In this document: piece after piece, positions 16,356 through 26,016 of the stretch | How the letters are laid out: every line of letters starts with the position of its first letter | Position numbering within the stretch: position 1 is the stretch's first letter | Assembly (NCBI GenBank): GCA_049340005.1 | Contig: JBMPIY010000004.1 | Strand: one strand, 5' to 3' | From: CAXBDP01 sp963974465 | Lineage (GTDB): Bacteria; Bacteroidota; Bacteroidia; Cytophagales; Cyclobacteriaceae | DNA length: 64,000 nt | Made by a program: the position numbers and the translations under genes | Notes under the pieces: generated by a model | Databases searched by the model: none | What the model was told of the DNA's origin: nothing | The model's input: the letters and a program-made list of their open reading frames with translations, nothing else

Positions 16356-19073
16356 TTAGGAAAAAGCTTGTTGGATGATAGACGCCTGCTCTTTTGCGTG
16401 AGCGCTGCCATATCCTGTAGCAGGAGAAGCACTTGGCTTGCGAGAGATTACACCCATTTCGATATGGCGGAATACTCTATTAATATAGCCATAAGCACCC
16501 ATATTTTCTGGTTCTTCTTGCACCCAGAATACTTTCGCATTTTTATATTCTTTCAACAAGCTTTCAATTTTTGTTTTCGGATAAGGGTGAAGCTGCTCAA
16601 TTCTAACGATTGCTACATCTTTACGTTCTTGCTTCTCTTGTTCTTCTTGCAAATCGTAATAGATTTTTCCTGAGCAAAGTAATACTTTAGTTACCTTTTT
16701 CTTGTCAACGTAGGTATCGTCAATCACTTCGCGGAAACCACCTTTGGTAAATTCCTCAATTGGAGAAACCACTTTAGGATGACGAAGCAATGACTTAGGC
16801 GACATCACTACGCATGGTTTACGGAATGGCCATGTAAGCTGTCGACGCAGTAAGTGGAAGAAATTAGAAGGTTCAGTAATATTGGCTACTACCATATTAT
16901 ATTCGGCAGATAACTGCAAGAAACGCTCTGGTCTAGCATTGGAGTGCTCTGGTCCTTGGCCTTCGTACCCATGCGGGAGGAGAAGAACTAGTCCATTCAT
17001 TCTTTGCCATTTTGTTTCCGAGCAACTGATGAATTGGTCTATCATTACCTGGGCTCCATTGGCAAAGTCACCAAATTGCGCTTCCCAAATTGTAAGTGCA
17101 TTTGGATTTGCCATGGCATAACCAAACTCAAAACCCATTACCCCAAATTCAGATAGCAATGAATTGTAAATATGGAATTTCCCTTGGCCATCACGTAAGT
17201 TGGCTAGGTTAGTATAAGCCTTGCTCGTTTCGGCATCTCTGATCACCGCGTGTCGGTGAGAGAATGTCCCTCTCAAACAATCTTGACCCGAAAGTCTTAC
17301 GATTTTTCCTTCGTCCAGAATAGAGCCGTAAGCCAAAAGTTCCGCAGCAGCCCAGTTTAGGCTCTTATCTTTACTGAACATATCCTTACGCTGTTTTAGC
17401 AATTTTTCAATTTGCTTGAGCGGTTTAAATCCTTTTGGTATGGTGGTCAGACACTTTGCAACCTTATCGATTACTTCTTGCGATATGCCAGTATCAGGCG
17501 ATGCCTCAAAATCTTGTGGCTCAGATCTGCGTAGATTTTGCCACTCTTTTTCCAAAGGCTGGTATTGGTATGGAAGCGGATGCTGTTTCACCAAATTAAG
17601 CCTGTCCTGTAATAGCTGGCGGAATTCAGAATCCATTGTTTCCGCTAATTCGGCATCCACGTCACCACGTTCGATTAGCTTTTTATTATAGACCTCCCGC
17701 GGATTCGGATGCTTCGAAATGATATTATAAAGGGCAGGCTGTGTGAATTTCGGCTCATCACTTTCATTGTGGCCATGCCTGCGGTAGCAAAGCATGTCAA
17801 TGAAAATATCCTGATTGAATTTTTGACGATATTCTACCGCCATTTCCACGCAGAAAACTACAGCTTCGGCATCATCACCATTTACGTGTAGTACAGGAGC
17901 GTCAATTACTTTGGCCACATCTGTACAATAAATGGATGACCTTGCGTCGTCATAATCGGTGGTAAAGCCTACTTGGTTGTTGATCACAAAATGAATAGTA
18001 CCTCCCGTATGATAGCCCGCAAGTTTTGACATTTGAGCCACTTCATATACAATACCTTGGCCTGCAGCTGCTGCATCACCATGAATTAGGATGGGCAAAA
18101 TTTTGTCATAATCATTACCATACATTGCATCTGCTTTTGCACGTAAGAAGCCTTCTACTACTGGATTGACAGCTTCTAAGTGAGATGGGTTTGGCGCAAG
18201 CTTTAAATTCACTTTGTTGCCAGATGGAGTAGTGATTTCAGAGCTATAGCCCATGTGATATTTAACATCACCATCACCCATTGTTAAATCTGGAACGGCC
18301 GTACCTTCAAATTCATTGAAAATTTGCTCGTAGGTTTTGCCCATTATATTTGAAAGCACATTTAATCTACCTCTGTGTGCCATCCCAATCATTGCTTCTT
18401 TCACACCCAGCTCACCAGCTTTATTGATAATAGCATCTAAAGCGGGGATAGTACTTTCGCCACCCTCAAGAGAAAATCTTTTTTGTCCAAGATACTTGGT
18501 GTGTAAGAAGTTCTCGAAAATAGCCGCTTCATTTAGTTTCGAAAGAATCCTCTTCTTCTGATCTAATGAAGGCTTGAAAGCCAATGCTTCTTTTTCTGTT
18601 TTTTGCTTGAACCACTCCAGCATTTCTGGATTGCGGATATACATATATTCAAAGCCAACTGTGCCTTCATATATATACTTAAGTGATTCAACAATTTTCT
18701 TGAGTGGCGCTCTGCCAATGCCGATTTCTTCACCCGCATTGAATTCCACATCCAAATCAGCATCTGAAAGGCCGAAATCCTTCGGGTCAAGTAGGGCTTT
18801 GTGGTCTCTTCTTTCCCTTACAGGATTGGTTTTCGACTTCAAGTGACCTCTAGTGCGATAGGCATGAATTAAGTTTCTTACCTTTAATTCTCTTTCGTCT
18901 GAGCTAGAAACAGCTGCTTGTCCATTTTCGCCAGCATAAGCTTGTGAAAATTCGAAACCCTCAAAAAACTTCTGCCATGAAGCATCAAGTGATTCAGGGT
19001 TGGACTGATATGTTTTATAAAGCTCTTCGATATAATTACCGTGAGCGTTTGCGATATATGAGTAACGATCCAT
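16356..19073 (-). CDS. odhA: 2-oxoglutarate dehydrogenase E1 component
   Basis: This 905-residue thiamine-diphosphate enzyme decarboxylates 2-oxoglutarate in the TCA cycle. Visible hallmarks are the N-terminal YIEELYKTYQSNPESLD segment, MGMAHRGRLNVL, the ThDP/Mg region with GDAAAAGQGIVYE and INNQVGFTT, and the C-terminal VQEEPENMGAY. Length is near the usual ~930. It is the first gene of the odhAB run and is divergent from rpsP. A -7 box TATCTTTG (19092-19099) lies just upstream. Octamers are at 16973 and 17693. Confidence 0.97.
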   Translation of the reverse strand: MDRYSYIANAHGNYIEELYKTYQSNPESLDASWQKFFEGFEFSQAYAGENGQAAVSSSDERELKVRNLIHAYRTRGHLKSKTNPVRERRDHKALLDPKDFGLSDADLDVEFNAGEEIGIGRAPLKKIVESLKYIYEGTVGFEYMYIRNPEMLEWFKQKTEKEALAFKPSLDQKKRILSKLNEAAIFENFLHTKYLGQKRFSLEGGESTIPALDAIINKAGELGVKEAMIGMAHRGRLNVLSNIMGKTYEQIFNEFEGTAVPDLTMGDGDVKYHMGYSSEITTPSGNKVNLKLAPNPSHLEAVNPVVEGFLRAKADAMYGNDYDKILPILIHGDAAAAGQGIVYEVAQMSKLAGYHTGGTIHFVINNQVGFTTDYDDARSSIYCTDVAKVIDAPVLHVNGDDAEAVVFCVEMAVEYRQKFNQDIFIDMLCYRRHGHNESDEPKFTQPALYNIISKHPNPREVYNKKLIERGDVDAELAETMDSEFRQLLQDRLNLVKQHPLPYQYQPLEKEWQNLRRSEPQDFEASPDTGISQEVIDKVAKCLTTIPKGFKPLKQIEKLLKQRKDMFSKDKSLNWAAAELLAYGSILDEGKIVRLSGQDCLRGTFSHRHAVIRDAETSKAYTNLANLRDGQGKFHIYNSLLSEFGVMGFEFGYAMANPNALTIWEAQFGDFANGAQVMIDQFISCSETKWQRMNGLVLLLPHGYEGQGPEHSNARPERFLQLSAEYNMVVANITEPSNFFHLLRRQLTWPFRKPCVVMSPKSLLRHPKVVSPIEEFTKGGFREVIDDTYVDKKKVTKVLLCSGKIYYDLQEEQEKQERKDVAIVRIEQLHPYPKTKIESLLKEYKNAKVFWVQEEPENMGAYGYINRVFRHIEMGVISRKPSASPATGYGSAHAKEQASIIQQAFS

Positions 19074-19091
19074 TTGTAAATTGTTTCAAGG

Positions 19092-19099
19092 CAAAGATA
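19092..19099 (-). promoter_or_regulatory. Candidate odhA promoter -7 box
   Basis: TATCTTTG on the - strand fits TAnnTTTG exactly, 18 bases before the odhA ATG, implying a very short leader. No distinct -33 element was identified. Confidence 0.5.
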
Positions 19100-19190
19100 A
19101 AGAGACCATTTGTTTATTAAAAACTGTATATTCGGTTAAACAAATATGAATTGATTTTCAACTATTTGAATAGCCCATAAATGCTTGGAT

Positions 19191-19250
19191 CTCATTTTCT
19201 TGAGTGAAATCAATCTGAGCTAAACAGAATGTAGATTTCACTAAAATGAG
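19191..19250. repeat. Long inverted repeat in the odhA-rpsP spacer
   Basis: CTCATTTT (19191-19198) plus AGTGAAATC (19203-19211) pair perfectly with GATTTCACT (19234-19242) plus AAAATGAG (19243-19250), leaving a four-base bulge and a 22-base loop. The 17-bp stem is not followed by a U tract, so a terminator is unlikely. The whole 19074-19413 spacer otherwise holds the two promoters and one GCGGGAGG octamer (19299-19306); no gene was found. Confidence 0.6.
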
Positions 19251-19354
19251 TAACACTTCTATCATAAACTGAGCTAATAGCCAGTATTTTGTAAAAATGC
19301 GGGAGGATTTAAAAAAGTAATTAAGTCATCTGTTATGATTATCAGATATTTCAG

Positions 19355-19362
19355 TATCTTTG
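19355..19362 (+). promoter_or_regulatory. rpsP promoter -7 box
   Basis: TATCTTTG followed by CAGTC is a perfect TAnnTTTG -7 element, 51 bases upstream of the rpsP ATG. The same TTTGCA arrangement is upstream of rplS, which supports a strong housekeeping promoter. Confidence 0.65.
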
Positions 19363-19413
19363 CAGTCCAAAATTTTGAACAGCGGACGAGCTCCGCAACA
19401 CACAAAAACAAAA

Positions 19414-20013
19414 ATGGCAGTAAAAATCAGATTGGCCCGTAGAGGTCGCAAGAAACAAGCAATGTACGATGTAGTCGTTGCTGACGCTAGAGCACCACGT
19501 GATGGTCGCTTTATTGAGAAATTGGGTACTTACAATCCAAACACCAACCCAGCTACTATAGTGCTTGACGAAGAGAAAGCATTTAAATGGGTAATGAATG
19601 GCGCCCAGCCAACAGATACGGTAAAAGCGATGCTTTCTTATCGTGGTGTCCTTTTGAAAAAACACCTTCAGATTGGTGTTATCAAAGGAGCGCTTACACA
19701 AGAGCAAGCTGATGCTAAGTATGATGCTTGGAAAGAAGGTAAAGACTCTGCTATTACAGGAAAAGTAGAATCACTAGCTGCTGAGAAAGCTGCTCGTGAA
19801 AAAGCAAGACTTGAAGCTGAGGCTAAAGTGAAAGAAGCTCGTGCTGAGGCAATCAGAGCTAAAAACGTAGTTCCTGAAGAAGTTGTTGAAGAGGAAGTAG
19901 CTGAAGAAGCTGCGACTGAAGAGCCGGCAACAGAAGAGGCTCCAAAAAATGAAGCAGAGGCAAATGATGCTCCTGCTGCTGAAGGAGATGCTACAGAAGA
20001 GCCAAAAGCTTAA
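19414..20013 (+). CDS. rpsP: 30S ribosomal protein S16 with acidic C-terminal extension
   Basis: The start at 19414 gives MAVKIRLARRGRKKQAMYDV, the standard S16 N-terminus, and residues 1-80 carry the full S16 fold (GRFIEKLGTYNPNTNPATI). The protein has about 199 residues against about 80-90 in most bacteria: the remaining part is a Lys/Ala-rich helix followed by an acidic tail of Glu/Ala/Pro repeats (EEVVEEEVAEEAATEEPATE). Such extensions occur in Bacteroidota S16. It heads the ribosomal operon rpsP-rimM-trmD. Confidence 0.97.
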   Translation: MAVKIRLARRGRKKQAMYDVVVADARAPRDGRFIEKLGTYNPNTNPATIVLDEEKAFKWVMNGAQPTDTVKAMLSYRGVLLKKHLQIGVIKGALTQEQADAKYDAWKEGKDSAITGKVESLAAEKAAREKARLEAEAKVKEARAEAIRAKNVVPEEVVEEEVAEEAATEEPATEEAPKNEAEANDAPAAEGDATEEPKA

Positions 20014-20026
20014 TAATATTTGAGGG

Positions 20027-20560
20027 ATGAGGAAGGATGACTGTTTTGAATTAGGGCACATCCTCAAGCCTCACGGTCTGCAAGGCGAGCTTTGGATAAT
20101 GCTCGATGTTGACTTCCCAGAAGATTACGAAGAATTGGAATCGGTTTTCCTTGAGCAATCTGGAAACCTGATTCCTTTTTTTATAGCGGATCTTCAAATT
20201 AAGGGACAGAGGGCTTTGGTTCAATTCGAAGATGTAGAAAGTTATGATGACGCTGCGGAGCTTACAGGCTCCAAATTGTACTTACCACTTTCTATCCTCC
20301 CGCCATTACCAGATGACCAATACTATTTTCATGAGCTTGTAGGAATGCAGGTAGAAGATAGTGTAAGTGGAAATATTGGAATTGCTAGGGAGATCGCATC
20401 TAGAGCTGGACAAGATTTACTTATTGTAGATAAGGATGGAAAAGAAATCCTTATTCCAATGGTTGATTCAATCCTTACCAAAGTTGACAAGAAATCCAAA
20501 GTGATCTATGTCTCTCTTCCAGATGGATTATTAGACATATACCTTTCTGAGGAAAATTGA
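20027..20560 (+). CDS. rimM: Ribosome maturation factor RimM
   Basis: RimM helps process and assemble the 30S head and binds S19. The 177-residue sequence begins with the typical FELGHILKPHGLQGELWI motif and has the C-terminal PRC-barrel part (GKEILIPMVDSILTKVD). It is 13 bases after rpsP and 7 bases before trmD, the standard gene order. One octamer at 20296-20303 lies in frame as ...ILPP. Confidence 0.95.
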   Translation: MRKDDCFELGHILKPHGLQGELWIMLDVDFPEDYEELESVFLEQSGNLIPFFIADLQIKGQRALVQFEDVESYDDAAELTGSKLYLPLSILPPLPDDQYYFHELVGMQVEDSVSGNIGIAREIASRAGQDLLIVDKDGKEILIPMVDSILTKVDKKSKVIYVSLPDGLLDIYLSEEN

Positions 20561-20567
20561 TTGATTC

Positions 20568-21248
20568 ATGAGAATTGACATCATCACATGCTTACCACGC
20601 TTATTGGATAGCCCTTTTTCGCATTCCATTTTAAAGCGTGCCCAAGACAAAGGCCTTGTGCAGGTGCATGTGCATGACTTGCGAGACTATGCAACCAAGA
20701 AGCATAAGAATGTAGATGATTATGCATTTGGTGGCGGAGCAGGTATGGTAATGATGATTGAGCCAATTGATAGGTGTATTTCGGCTTTGAAGGCAGAAAG
20801 AAACTATGATGAGGTAATCTATATGAGTCCAGATGGTGAATTGCTCGATCAGCCTATGGCCAATGGTTTAACCTTGTGTAATAATCTCATTATACTATGT
20901 GGGCATTACAAAGGAGTAGACGAAAGAGTAAGACAGCATTTGATTACCAAGGAAATCAGTATAGGTGATTATGTATTGTCTGGAGGTGAACTAGCAGCAG
21001 CTGTATTGGCAGATTCTATCATTCGGCTATTGCCGGGTGTATTGTCTGACGAAACTTCGGCTTTAACAGACTCATTTCAGGATGGACTAGTAGCTGCGCC
21101 AGTATATACTCGGCCGGCGGAATATAAAGGATGGTCCGTTCCTGAAGTATTACTTTCGGGTCATGAGGCAAAGATAAATGCCTGGCGATTCGAACAAGCT
21201 GTGGAAAGAACAAAAGCTCGAAGACCTAAATTAGGAGAGAGCTCATAA
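20568..21248 (+). CDS. trmD: tRNA (guanine-N1)-methyltransferase
   Basis: TrmD methylates G37 of tRNAs with SAM and prevents frameshifting. The 226-residue protein has the SPOUT knot motifs HYKGVDERVRQHLITKEISIG and DYVLSGGELAA, with an N-terminal IDIITCLPRLLDSPF and the FGGGAGMVMM loop. It ends the rimM-trmD pair; rplS has its own promoter about 40 bases after the trmD stop. Confidence 0.97.
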   Translation: MRIDIITCLPRLLDSPFSHSILKRAQDKGLVQVHVHDLRDYATKKHKNVDDYAFGGGAGMVMMIEPIDRCISALKAERNYDEVIYMSPDGELLDQPMANGLTLCNNLIILCGHYKGVDERVRQHLITKEISIGDYVLSGGELAAAVLADSIIRLLPGVLSDETSALTDSFQDGLVAAPVYTRPAEYKGWSVPEVLLSGHEAKINAWRFEQAVERTKARRPKLGESS

Positions 21249-21284
21249 TTTTTCCATTACATTTAGAGAATTAGAAAATTTACG

Positions 21285-21292
21285 TATATTTG
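21285..21292 (+). promoter_or_regulatory. rplS promoter -7 box
   Basis: TATATTTG followed by CAATCCC is a perfect TAnnTTTG box, 37 bases upstream of the rplS ATG. Its surroundings match the rpsP promoter, so rplS is likely transcribed independently as well as from the upstream operon. Confidence 0.65.
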
Positions 21293-21329
21293 CAATCCCA
21301 TTTTCAACGGGCTATAATCTTTTGCTAAA

Positions 21330-21698
21330 ATGAGCGACCTGATTAAATTAATCGAACAGGAATATCAACCAAAAAGAGAAGGTTTTCCAACTTTCAAATC
21401 TGGTGATACAGTAAACGTACACGTGCGTATTACAGAAGGTAACAAGGAGCGTATACAGCAGTTCCAAGGAACCGTAATCCAACGCAAGAACAAGAGTACT
21501 AATGGTGAAACATTTACCGTAAGAAAAATTTCTAACGGTGTAGGTGTGGAAAGAATTTTCCCATTGTTGTCACCAAGTATCGACAAAATTGAAGTATTAA
21601 GAAGAGGTTCTGTGAAAAGAGCTAAACTTTATTATCTAAGAGGACGCCAAGGAAAAGCGGCAAGAATCAAGGAAAAAATATCTTCATCAAGATCATAA
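21330..21698 (+). CDS. rplS: 50S ribosomal protein L19
   Basis: L19 sits at the 30S-50S interface. The 122-residue sequence has the family motif FKSGDTVNVHVRITEGNKER and the RVQ-type core (FQGTVIQRKNKSTNGETFTV, then GVGVERIFPLLSPSID), with a basic C-terminus. A rho-independent terminator follows four bases after the stop, so it is the last gene of the ribosomal block. Confidence 0.97.
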   Translation: MSDLIKLIEQEYQPKREGFPTFKSGDTVNVHVRITEGNKERIQQFQGTVIQRKNKSTNGETFTVRKISNGVGVERIFPLLSPSIDKIEVLRRGSVKRAKLYYLRGRQGKAARIKEKISSSRS

Positions 21699-21701
21699 AA
21701 G

Positions 21702-21725
21702 AAAGAGGCTTAGGCCTCTTTTTTA
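21702..21725 (+). terminator. rplS terminator
   Basis: AAGAGGC (21703-21709), loop TTAG, and GCCTCTT (21714-21720), followed by TTTTT, form a compact hairpin directly after the rplS stop codon. Confidence 0.9.
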
Positions 21726-21787
21726 TTTCCCTCCATTGTGATTACGGCTTGATTTTGGATAATTTTGAATTATCTCAAACTGATAGC

Positions 21788-22564
21788 ATGACAATCCCAT
21801 TTTACAAGTATCACGGCACTGGAAACGACTTTATAATGATTGATAATCGAGAAGGGCTCCTTGGGCCAGCTTTTCGCAATCAAATTCCGATGCTTTGTCA
21901 CAGACATTTTGGCATAGGTGCCGATGGTGTCATCCTTATTCAACTTCATAGAGATTACGATTTCGAGATGGTCTATTACAATCCAGATGGCAGTCAAAGC
22001 CTATGTGGAAATGGTAGTAGATGTGCGGTAGCATTTGCTCGAGATTTGAAAATGATAAAAGATAAAGCCATCTTCTTGGCTTATGATGGAGAACATTCTG
22101 CTTTTATCGAAAATGATCAGATTCATTTGAGTATGGCGGATATCGAAAAGGTGGATACTATAGCAGATGATTACTTTGTGAATACAGGGTCTCCGCATTA
22201 CATCAAACTAGTACAATCCATTCAGAATTTTGATGTTGTAGGCAATGGTCGAAAAATTCGATATACGGAAGCTTTTGAGCCAAACGGAACAAACGTAAAT
22301 TTTGTTGAATTGCATGTTGATGATAACGCTCTTCACATAAGAACTTACGAGCGCGGCGTGGAAGACGAAACCATGTCTTGTGGCACTGGTGTAACAGCAG
22401 CTGCTTTAACAGCTTCGGAATTAGGTTTTCAAAGCCCTGTAAGTGTACATGCACAAGGGGGTGATTTGCAAGTATCCTTTGAAAAAGATGCAGGTGGGAT
22501 TTATTCCAACATCTATTTAATTGGCCCTGCCGTTAAAGTTTTTCAAGGTGATATCGAATTATAA
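21788..22564 (+). CDS. dapF: Diaminopimelate epimerase
   Basis: DapF converts LL- to meso-diaminopimelate for lysine and peptidoglycan synthesis. I chose the ATG at 21788 (258 residues, MTIPFYKYHGTGNDF) because the upstream TTG at 21749 adds residues not found in the family. The two catalytic cysteines are in SLCGNGSRC and ETMSCGTGVTAAAL, and the DGVILI strand is present. It stands alone between rplS and secA. Confidence 0.96.
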   Translation: MTIPFYKYHGTGNDFIMIDNREGLLGPAFRNQIPMLCHRHFGIGADGVILIQLHRDYDFEMVYYNPDGSQSLCGNGSRCAVAFARDLKMIKDKAIFLAYDGEHSAFIENDQIHLSMADIEKVDTIADDYFVNTGSPHYIKLVQSIQNFDVVGNGRKIRYTEAFEPNGTNVNFVELHVDDNALHIRTYERGVEDETMSCGTGVTAAALTASELGFQSPVSVHAQGGDLQVSFEKDAGGIYSNIYLIGPAVKVFQGDIEL

Positions 22565-22640
22565 CTAAGACTGTTTGCAGATAATTACCTGTTTCTAACA
22601 AAAAGAAATTAATTTTACCTTCTTATAAAAAATATTACTG

Positions 22641-25600
22641 ATGTTCGATTTCTTGACGAAAGGTTTAACCAAATTATTTGGTACAAAATCAGACAGAGAC
22701 GTAAAGGAGTTATTGCCTTACGTACAAAAGGTAAATGACGAATACGCAAAGTTGCCTAACATAAGCGATGATGAATTAAGAGCGGCAGCGCAAGCAATTC
22801 GTGATGAAATAGATGCCTATCTAAAACATATAGATGATCAAATTGCGGATCAAAAAGAAAAGGCTGAGAATACTCCAGATGCTGACCTTGATGCCAAAGA
22901 AGATATATTCAAAGAAGTAGATCGTCTAGAACTTGAGCGTAATAAAAAGCTCGAAGAAGTTTTAGAAATTGTCCTTCCGCGTGCTTTTGCAATCATTCGA
23001 GATACGGCACGTCGATTAAAAGAAAATGGCAAACTTGAAGTTACAGCTTTAGACTATGATCGTGCTTTTGCCGTCAAACATAAGCACGTCCAAATTCAAG
23101 GAGATAAAGCTATCTGGGCCAACAAATGGGTAGTTGCTGGCAATGAACTAGAATGGGATATGCTCCATTACGATGTTCAAATTATCGGTGGGGTAGTATT
23201 ACACCAAGGTAAAGTTGCCGAGATGGCGACTGGTGAAGGTAAAACTCTTGTAGCTACTTTCCCTGCTTTCTTAAATGCACTAGCTCGAAGAGGTGTCCAT
23301 ATTGTGACAGTAAACGACTACCTAGCAAAAAGGGATAGCGAGTGGATGGCTCCACTTTTCCAATTCTATGGAATGAATGTGGACTGTATAGATAAGCATC
23401 AGCCAAACTCAGAAATGAGACGTCAGGCTTATTTGGCTGATATCACTTATGGCACAAACAACGAATTTGGTTTTGATTACTTGAGAGATAATATGTCTCG
23501 CGAGGTGAAAGATTTGGTTCAAAGAGGCCATCACTTTGCAATGATCGATGAGGTCGATTCAGTGTTGATTGATGAGGCTAGAACTCCGTTAATTATCTCT
23601 GGTCCAGTTCCAAAGGGCGATCAGCATGAGTTTTACGAAATGAAGCCAAGGATAGCCAAATTAGTAGATGCTCAAAAGAAATTAATCGGACAATACTTAA
23701 ATGAAGCCAAAAAACTCATTGCTGATGGAAATGAAGCTGATGGCGGTACAGCTCTATTTAGAGTTTTCAGAGGTTTCCCGAAATACAAGCCCCTCATTAA
23801 ATATCTAAGTGAACCTGGAATTCGGTCAATCCTTCAGAAAACCGAAAACTACTACATGGCTGATAACTCTCGTTTGATGCCTGAAGCAGATGAGCCACTT
23901 TACTTCACTATTGAAGAAAAGAGCAATCAGGTGCAAATGACAGAAAAGGGTACTGAACTTATTACAGGAGAAGGCGAAGATCCAAACTTCTTTATTTTAC
24001 CAGATATTGGCTTCGAAACCCACCAAATTGATAAAGCCGAAGGTTTAAGTCCAGAAGAAAAGAAAGAGCAAAAAGATAAGCTCATCAAAGATTATTCGAT
24101 AAAAGGTCAAAGGATTCATACGATCAATCAATTATTGAAGGCCTATACCTTATTCGAAAAAGATACCGAATATATACTTGCAGATGGCAAAGTAAAAATT
24201 GTAGACGAACAAACGGGTCGTGTGCTAGATGGCAGACGTTATTCAGATGGACTTCACCAAGCGATTGAAGCTAAGGAAAATGTGAAAGTAGAAGATGCTA
24301 CACAAACCTATGCTACCATTACTTTGCAGAACTACTTCCGAATGTACCACAAGCTAAGTGGTATGACGGGTACTGCGGAAACTGAGGCTGGTGAATTTTG
24401 GGAGATCTACAAGCTTGATGTAGTTGTAATCCCAACCAACAGGCCAATTGTTAGAGATGATCGTCAAGACTTTGTATTTAAGACAACTCGTGAAAAATTC
24501 AATGCGGTAGCCAACGAAATCCAAGAACTTACTTCTAAAGGAAGACCCGTGCTTGTAGGTACTACATCTGTTGAGATTTCTGAATTGCTAAGTAGAATGC
24601 TTACAATAAAGAAAATATCTCATCAGGTATTGAATGCCAAGCAGCACCAGAGAGAGGCTGAGATTGTAGCAGGCGCAGGACAACCGGGTGCTGTAACTAT
24701 TGCAACCAACATGGCGGGTAGAGGTACAGATATCAAATTGAGTGCTGATTCTAAGAAAGCGGGAGGTTTGGCAATTATAGGTACCGAGCGTCACGAATCA
24801 AGGCGGGTTGATAGACAGCTTAGAGGTAGATCTGGTCGTCAGGGTGATCCAGGTTCTACTCAATTCTTTGTGTCATTGGAAGATAATTTGATGCGCTTAT
24901 TTGGCTCTGAAAGAATTGCTAAATTAATGGATCGCTTAGGTTTAGAAGATGGTGAGGTAATCCAACACTCAATGATTACCAAATCTATAGAAAGAGCTCA
25001 AAAGAAAGTAGAGGAAAACAACTTTGGGATAAGAAAGCGTTTGCTCGAATACGATGATGTAATGAACTCTCAACGTGAAGTTATTTACAAGAAGCGTCGT
25101 AATGCGCTATTTGGCGAGCGACTTTCGTTGGATATCGTGAATATGATGTTCGATACTTGTGAGAGTACTGTAAACAGAGCTAAAGCATCTGAAGATGTAG
25201 AAGCATTCCAATTAGAGGTTATTAGTCTGTTAGGTATTTCCTTCGAAATTGATGAAGCAGAATTGAAGGCTATTAATCCAAGCGATTTAGCGTACAATTT
25301 ATTTGATGCTACCTACAAGGCCTATCAAGATAAAAATGCTAAGGTTTGTGAAATGGCAGTACCAGTGCTTCGCAGTGTATTAGAAAAGCGTGGTGCAACA
25401 GTCACTGAAATTCTTGTTCCGTTCTCTGATGGCAACAAGCAAATTGGTGTCGTAGCTAACCTGCAGAAATCAGTAGATACAAACGGAGATGAACTGATCC
25501 GCAGCATGGAAAAGGCATCTACTTTGGCCATAATTGATAATGTTTGGAAAGAGCATTTGAGAGATATGGATGACTTGAAGCAATCCGTGCAAAATGCTGT

Positions 25601-26009
25601 GTACGAGCAAAAGGATCCATTGCTAATTTATAAATTCGAGGCTTTTGAGCTTTTCAAGAAGCTATCGGAAAGAATTAATGAAGAAGCTGTTACATTCTTG
25701 AGCAAGGCCATCCTCCCGCTTAAGCAAAACGATGAGGTAAAAGAAGCAAGGACAGCTAAACAAAGAGAGCAGAGTTATAAAGAAAGTAAAGAGGATTCCC
25801 AATCATTACTTTCAAGAGGTGGAGGATCACCTAGTCCTGCTAATCGCCCTCCTGCTGAAAAGACAATGCCTATCAAATCCGAGAAAATAATGGGCAGAAA
25901 CGATAAAGTAACTGTGCAATACCCGGATGGCACTTTGAAAAAGGATGTAAAATTCAAAACAGTAGAGGAAGACGTATTGAGCAATCGCTGCGTTATAATC
26001 GACTCTTAA
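22641..26009 (+). CDS. secA: Preprotein translocase ATPase SecA
   Basis: SecA drives export of unfolded proteins through SecYEG. The 1122-residue length is normal for Bacteroidota (about 1100; E. coli has 901) because of insertions in the first nucleotide-binding domain region (about residues 45-110 and 350-400). Motifs visible are the Walker A MATGEGKTLVATFPAF, the DEVDSVLIDEARTPL box, GTDIKLSADSK-containing helicase part (MAGRGTDIKL) and RGRSGRQGDPG. The usual C-terminal zinc-binding CxCxS motif is replaced by a tail ending NRCVIIDS. It is followed eight bases later by a SPOR lipoprotein. Octamers at 24759 and 25712. Confidence 0.97.
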   Translation: MFDFLTKGLTKLFGTKSDRDVKELLPYVQKVNDEYAKLPNISDDELRAAAQAIRDEIDAYLKHIDDQIADQKEKAENTPDADLDAKEDIFKEVDRLELERNKKLEEVLEIVLPRAFAIIRDTARRLKENGKLEVTALDYDRAFAVKHKHVQIQGDKAIWANKWVVAGNELEWDMLHYDVQIIGGVVLHQGKVAEMATGEGKTLVATFPAFLNALARRGVHIVTVNDYLAKRDSEWMAPLFQFYGMNVDCIDKHQPNSEMRRQAYLADITYGTNNEFGFDYLRDNMSREVKDLVQRGHHFAMIDEVDSVLIDEARTPLIISGPVPKGDQHEFYEMKPRIAKLVDAQKKLIGQYLNEAKKLIADGNEADGGTALFRVFRGFPKYKPLIKYLSEPGIRSILQKTENYYMADNSRLMPEADEPLYFTIEEKSNQVQMTEKGTELITGEGEDPNFFILPDIGFETHQIDKAEGLSPEEKKEQKDKLIKDYSIKGQRIHTINQLLKAYTLFEKDTEYILADGKVKIVDEQTGRVLDGRRYSDGLHQAIEAKENVKVEDATQTYATITLQNYFRMYHKLSGMTGTAETEAGEFWEIYKLDVVVIPTNRPIVRDDRQDFVFKTTREKFNAVANEIQELTSKGRPVLVGTTSVEISELLSRMLTIKKISHQVLNAKQHQREAEIVAGAGQPGAVTIATNMAGRGTDIKLSADSKKAGGLAIIGTERHESRRVDRQLRGRSGRQGDPGSTQFFVSLEDNLMRLFGSERIAKLMDRLGLEDGEVIQHSMITKSIERAQKKVEENNFGIRKRLLEYDDVMNSQREVIYKKRRNALFGERLSLDIVNMMFDTCESTVNRAKASEDVEAFQLEVISLLGISFEIDEAELKAINPSDLAYNLFDATYKAYQDKNAKVCEMAVPVLRSVLEKRGATVTEILVPFSDGNKQIGVVANLQKSVDTNGDELIRSMEKASTLAIIDNVWKEHLRDMDDLKQSVQNAVYEQKDPLLIYKFEAFELFKKLSERINEEAVTFLSKAILPLKQNDEVKEARTAKQREQSYKESKEDSQSLLSRGGGSPSPANRPPAEKTMPIKSEKIMGRNDKVTVQYPDGTLKKDVKFKTVEEDVLSNRCVIIDS

Positions 26010-26016
26010 TATCTAT

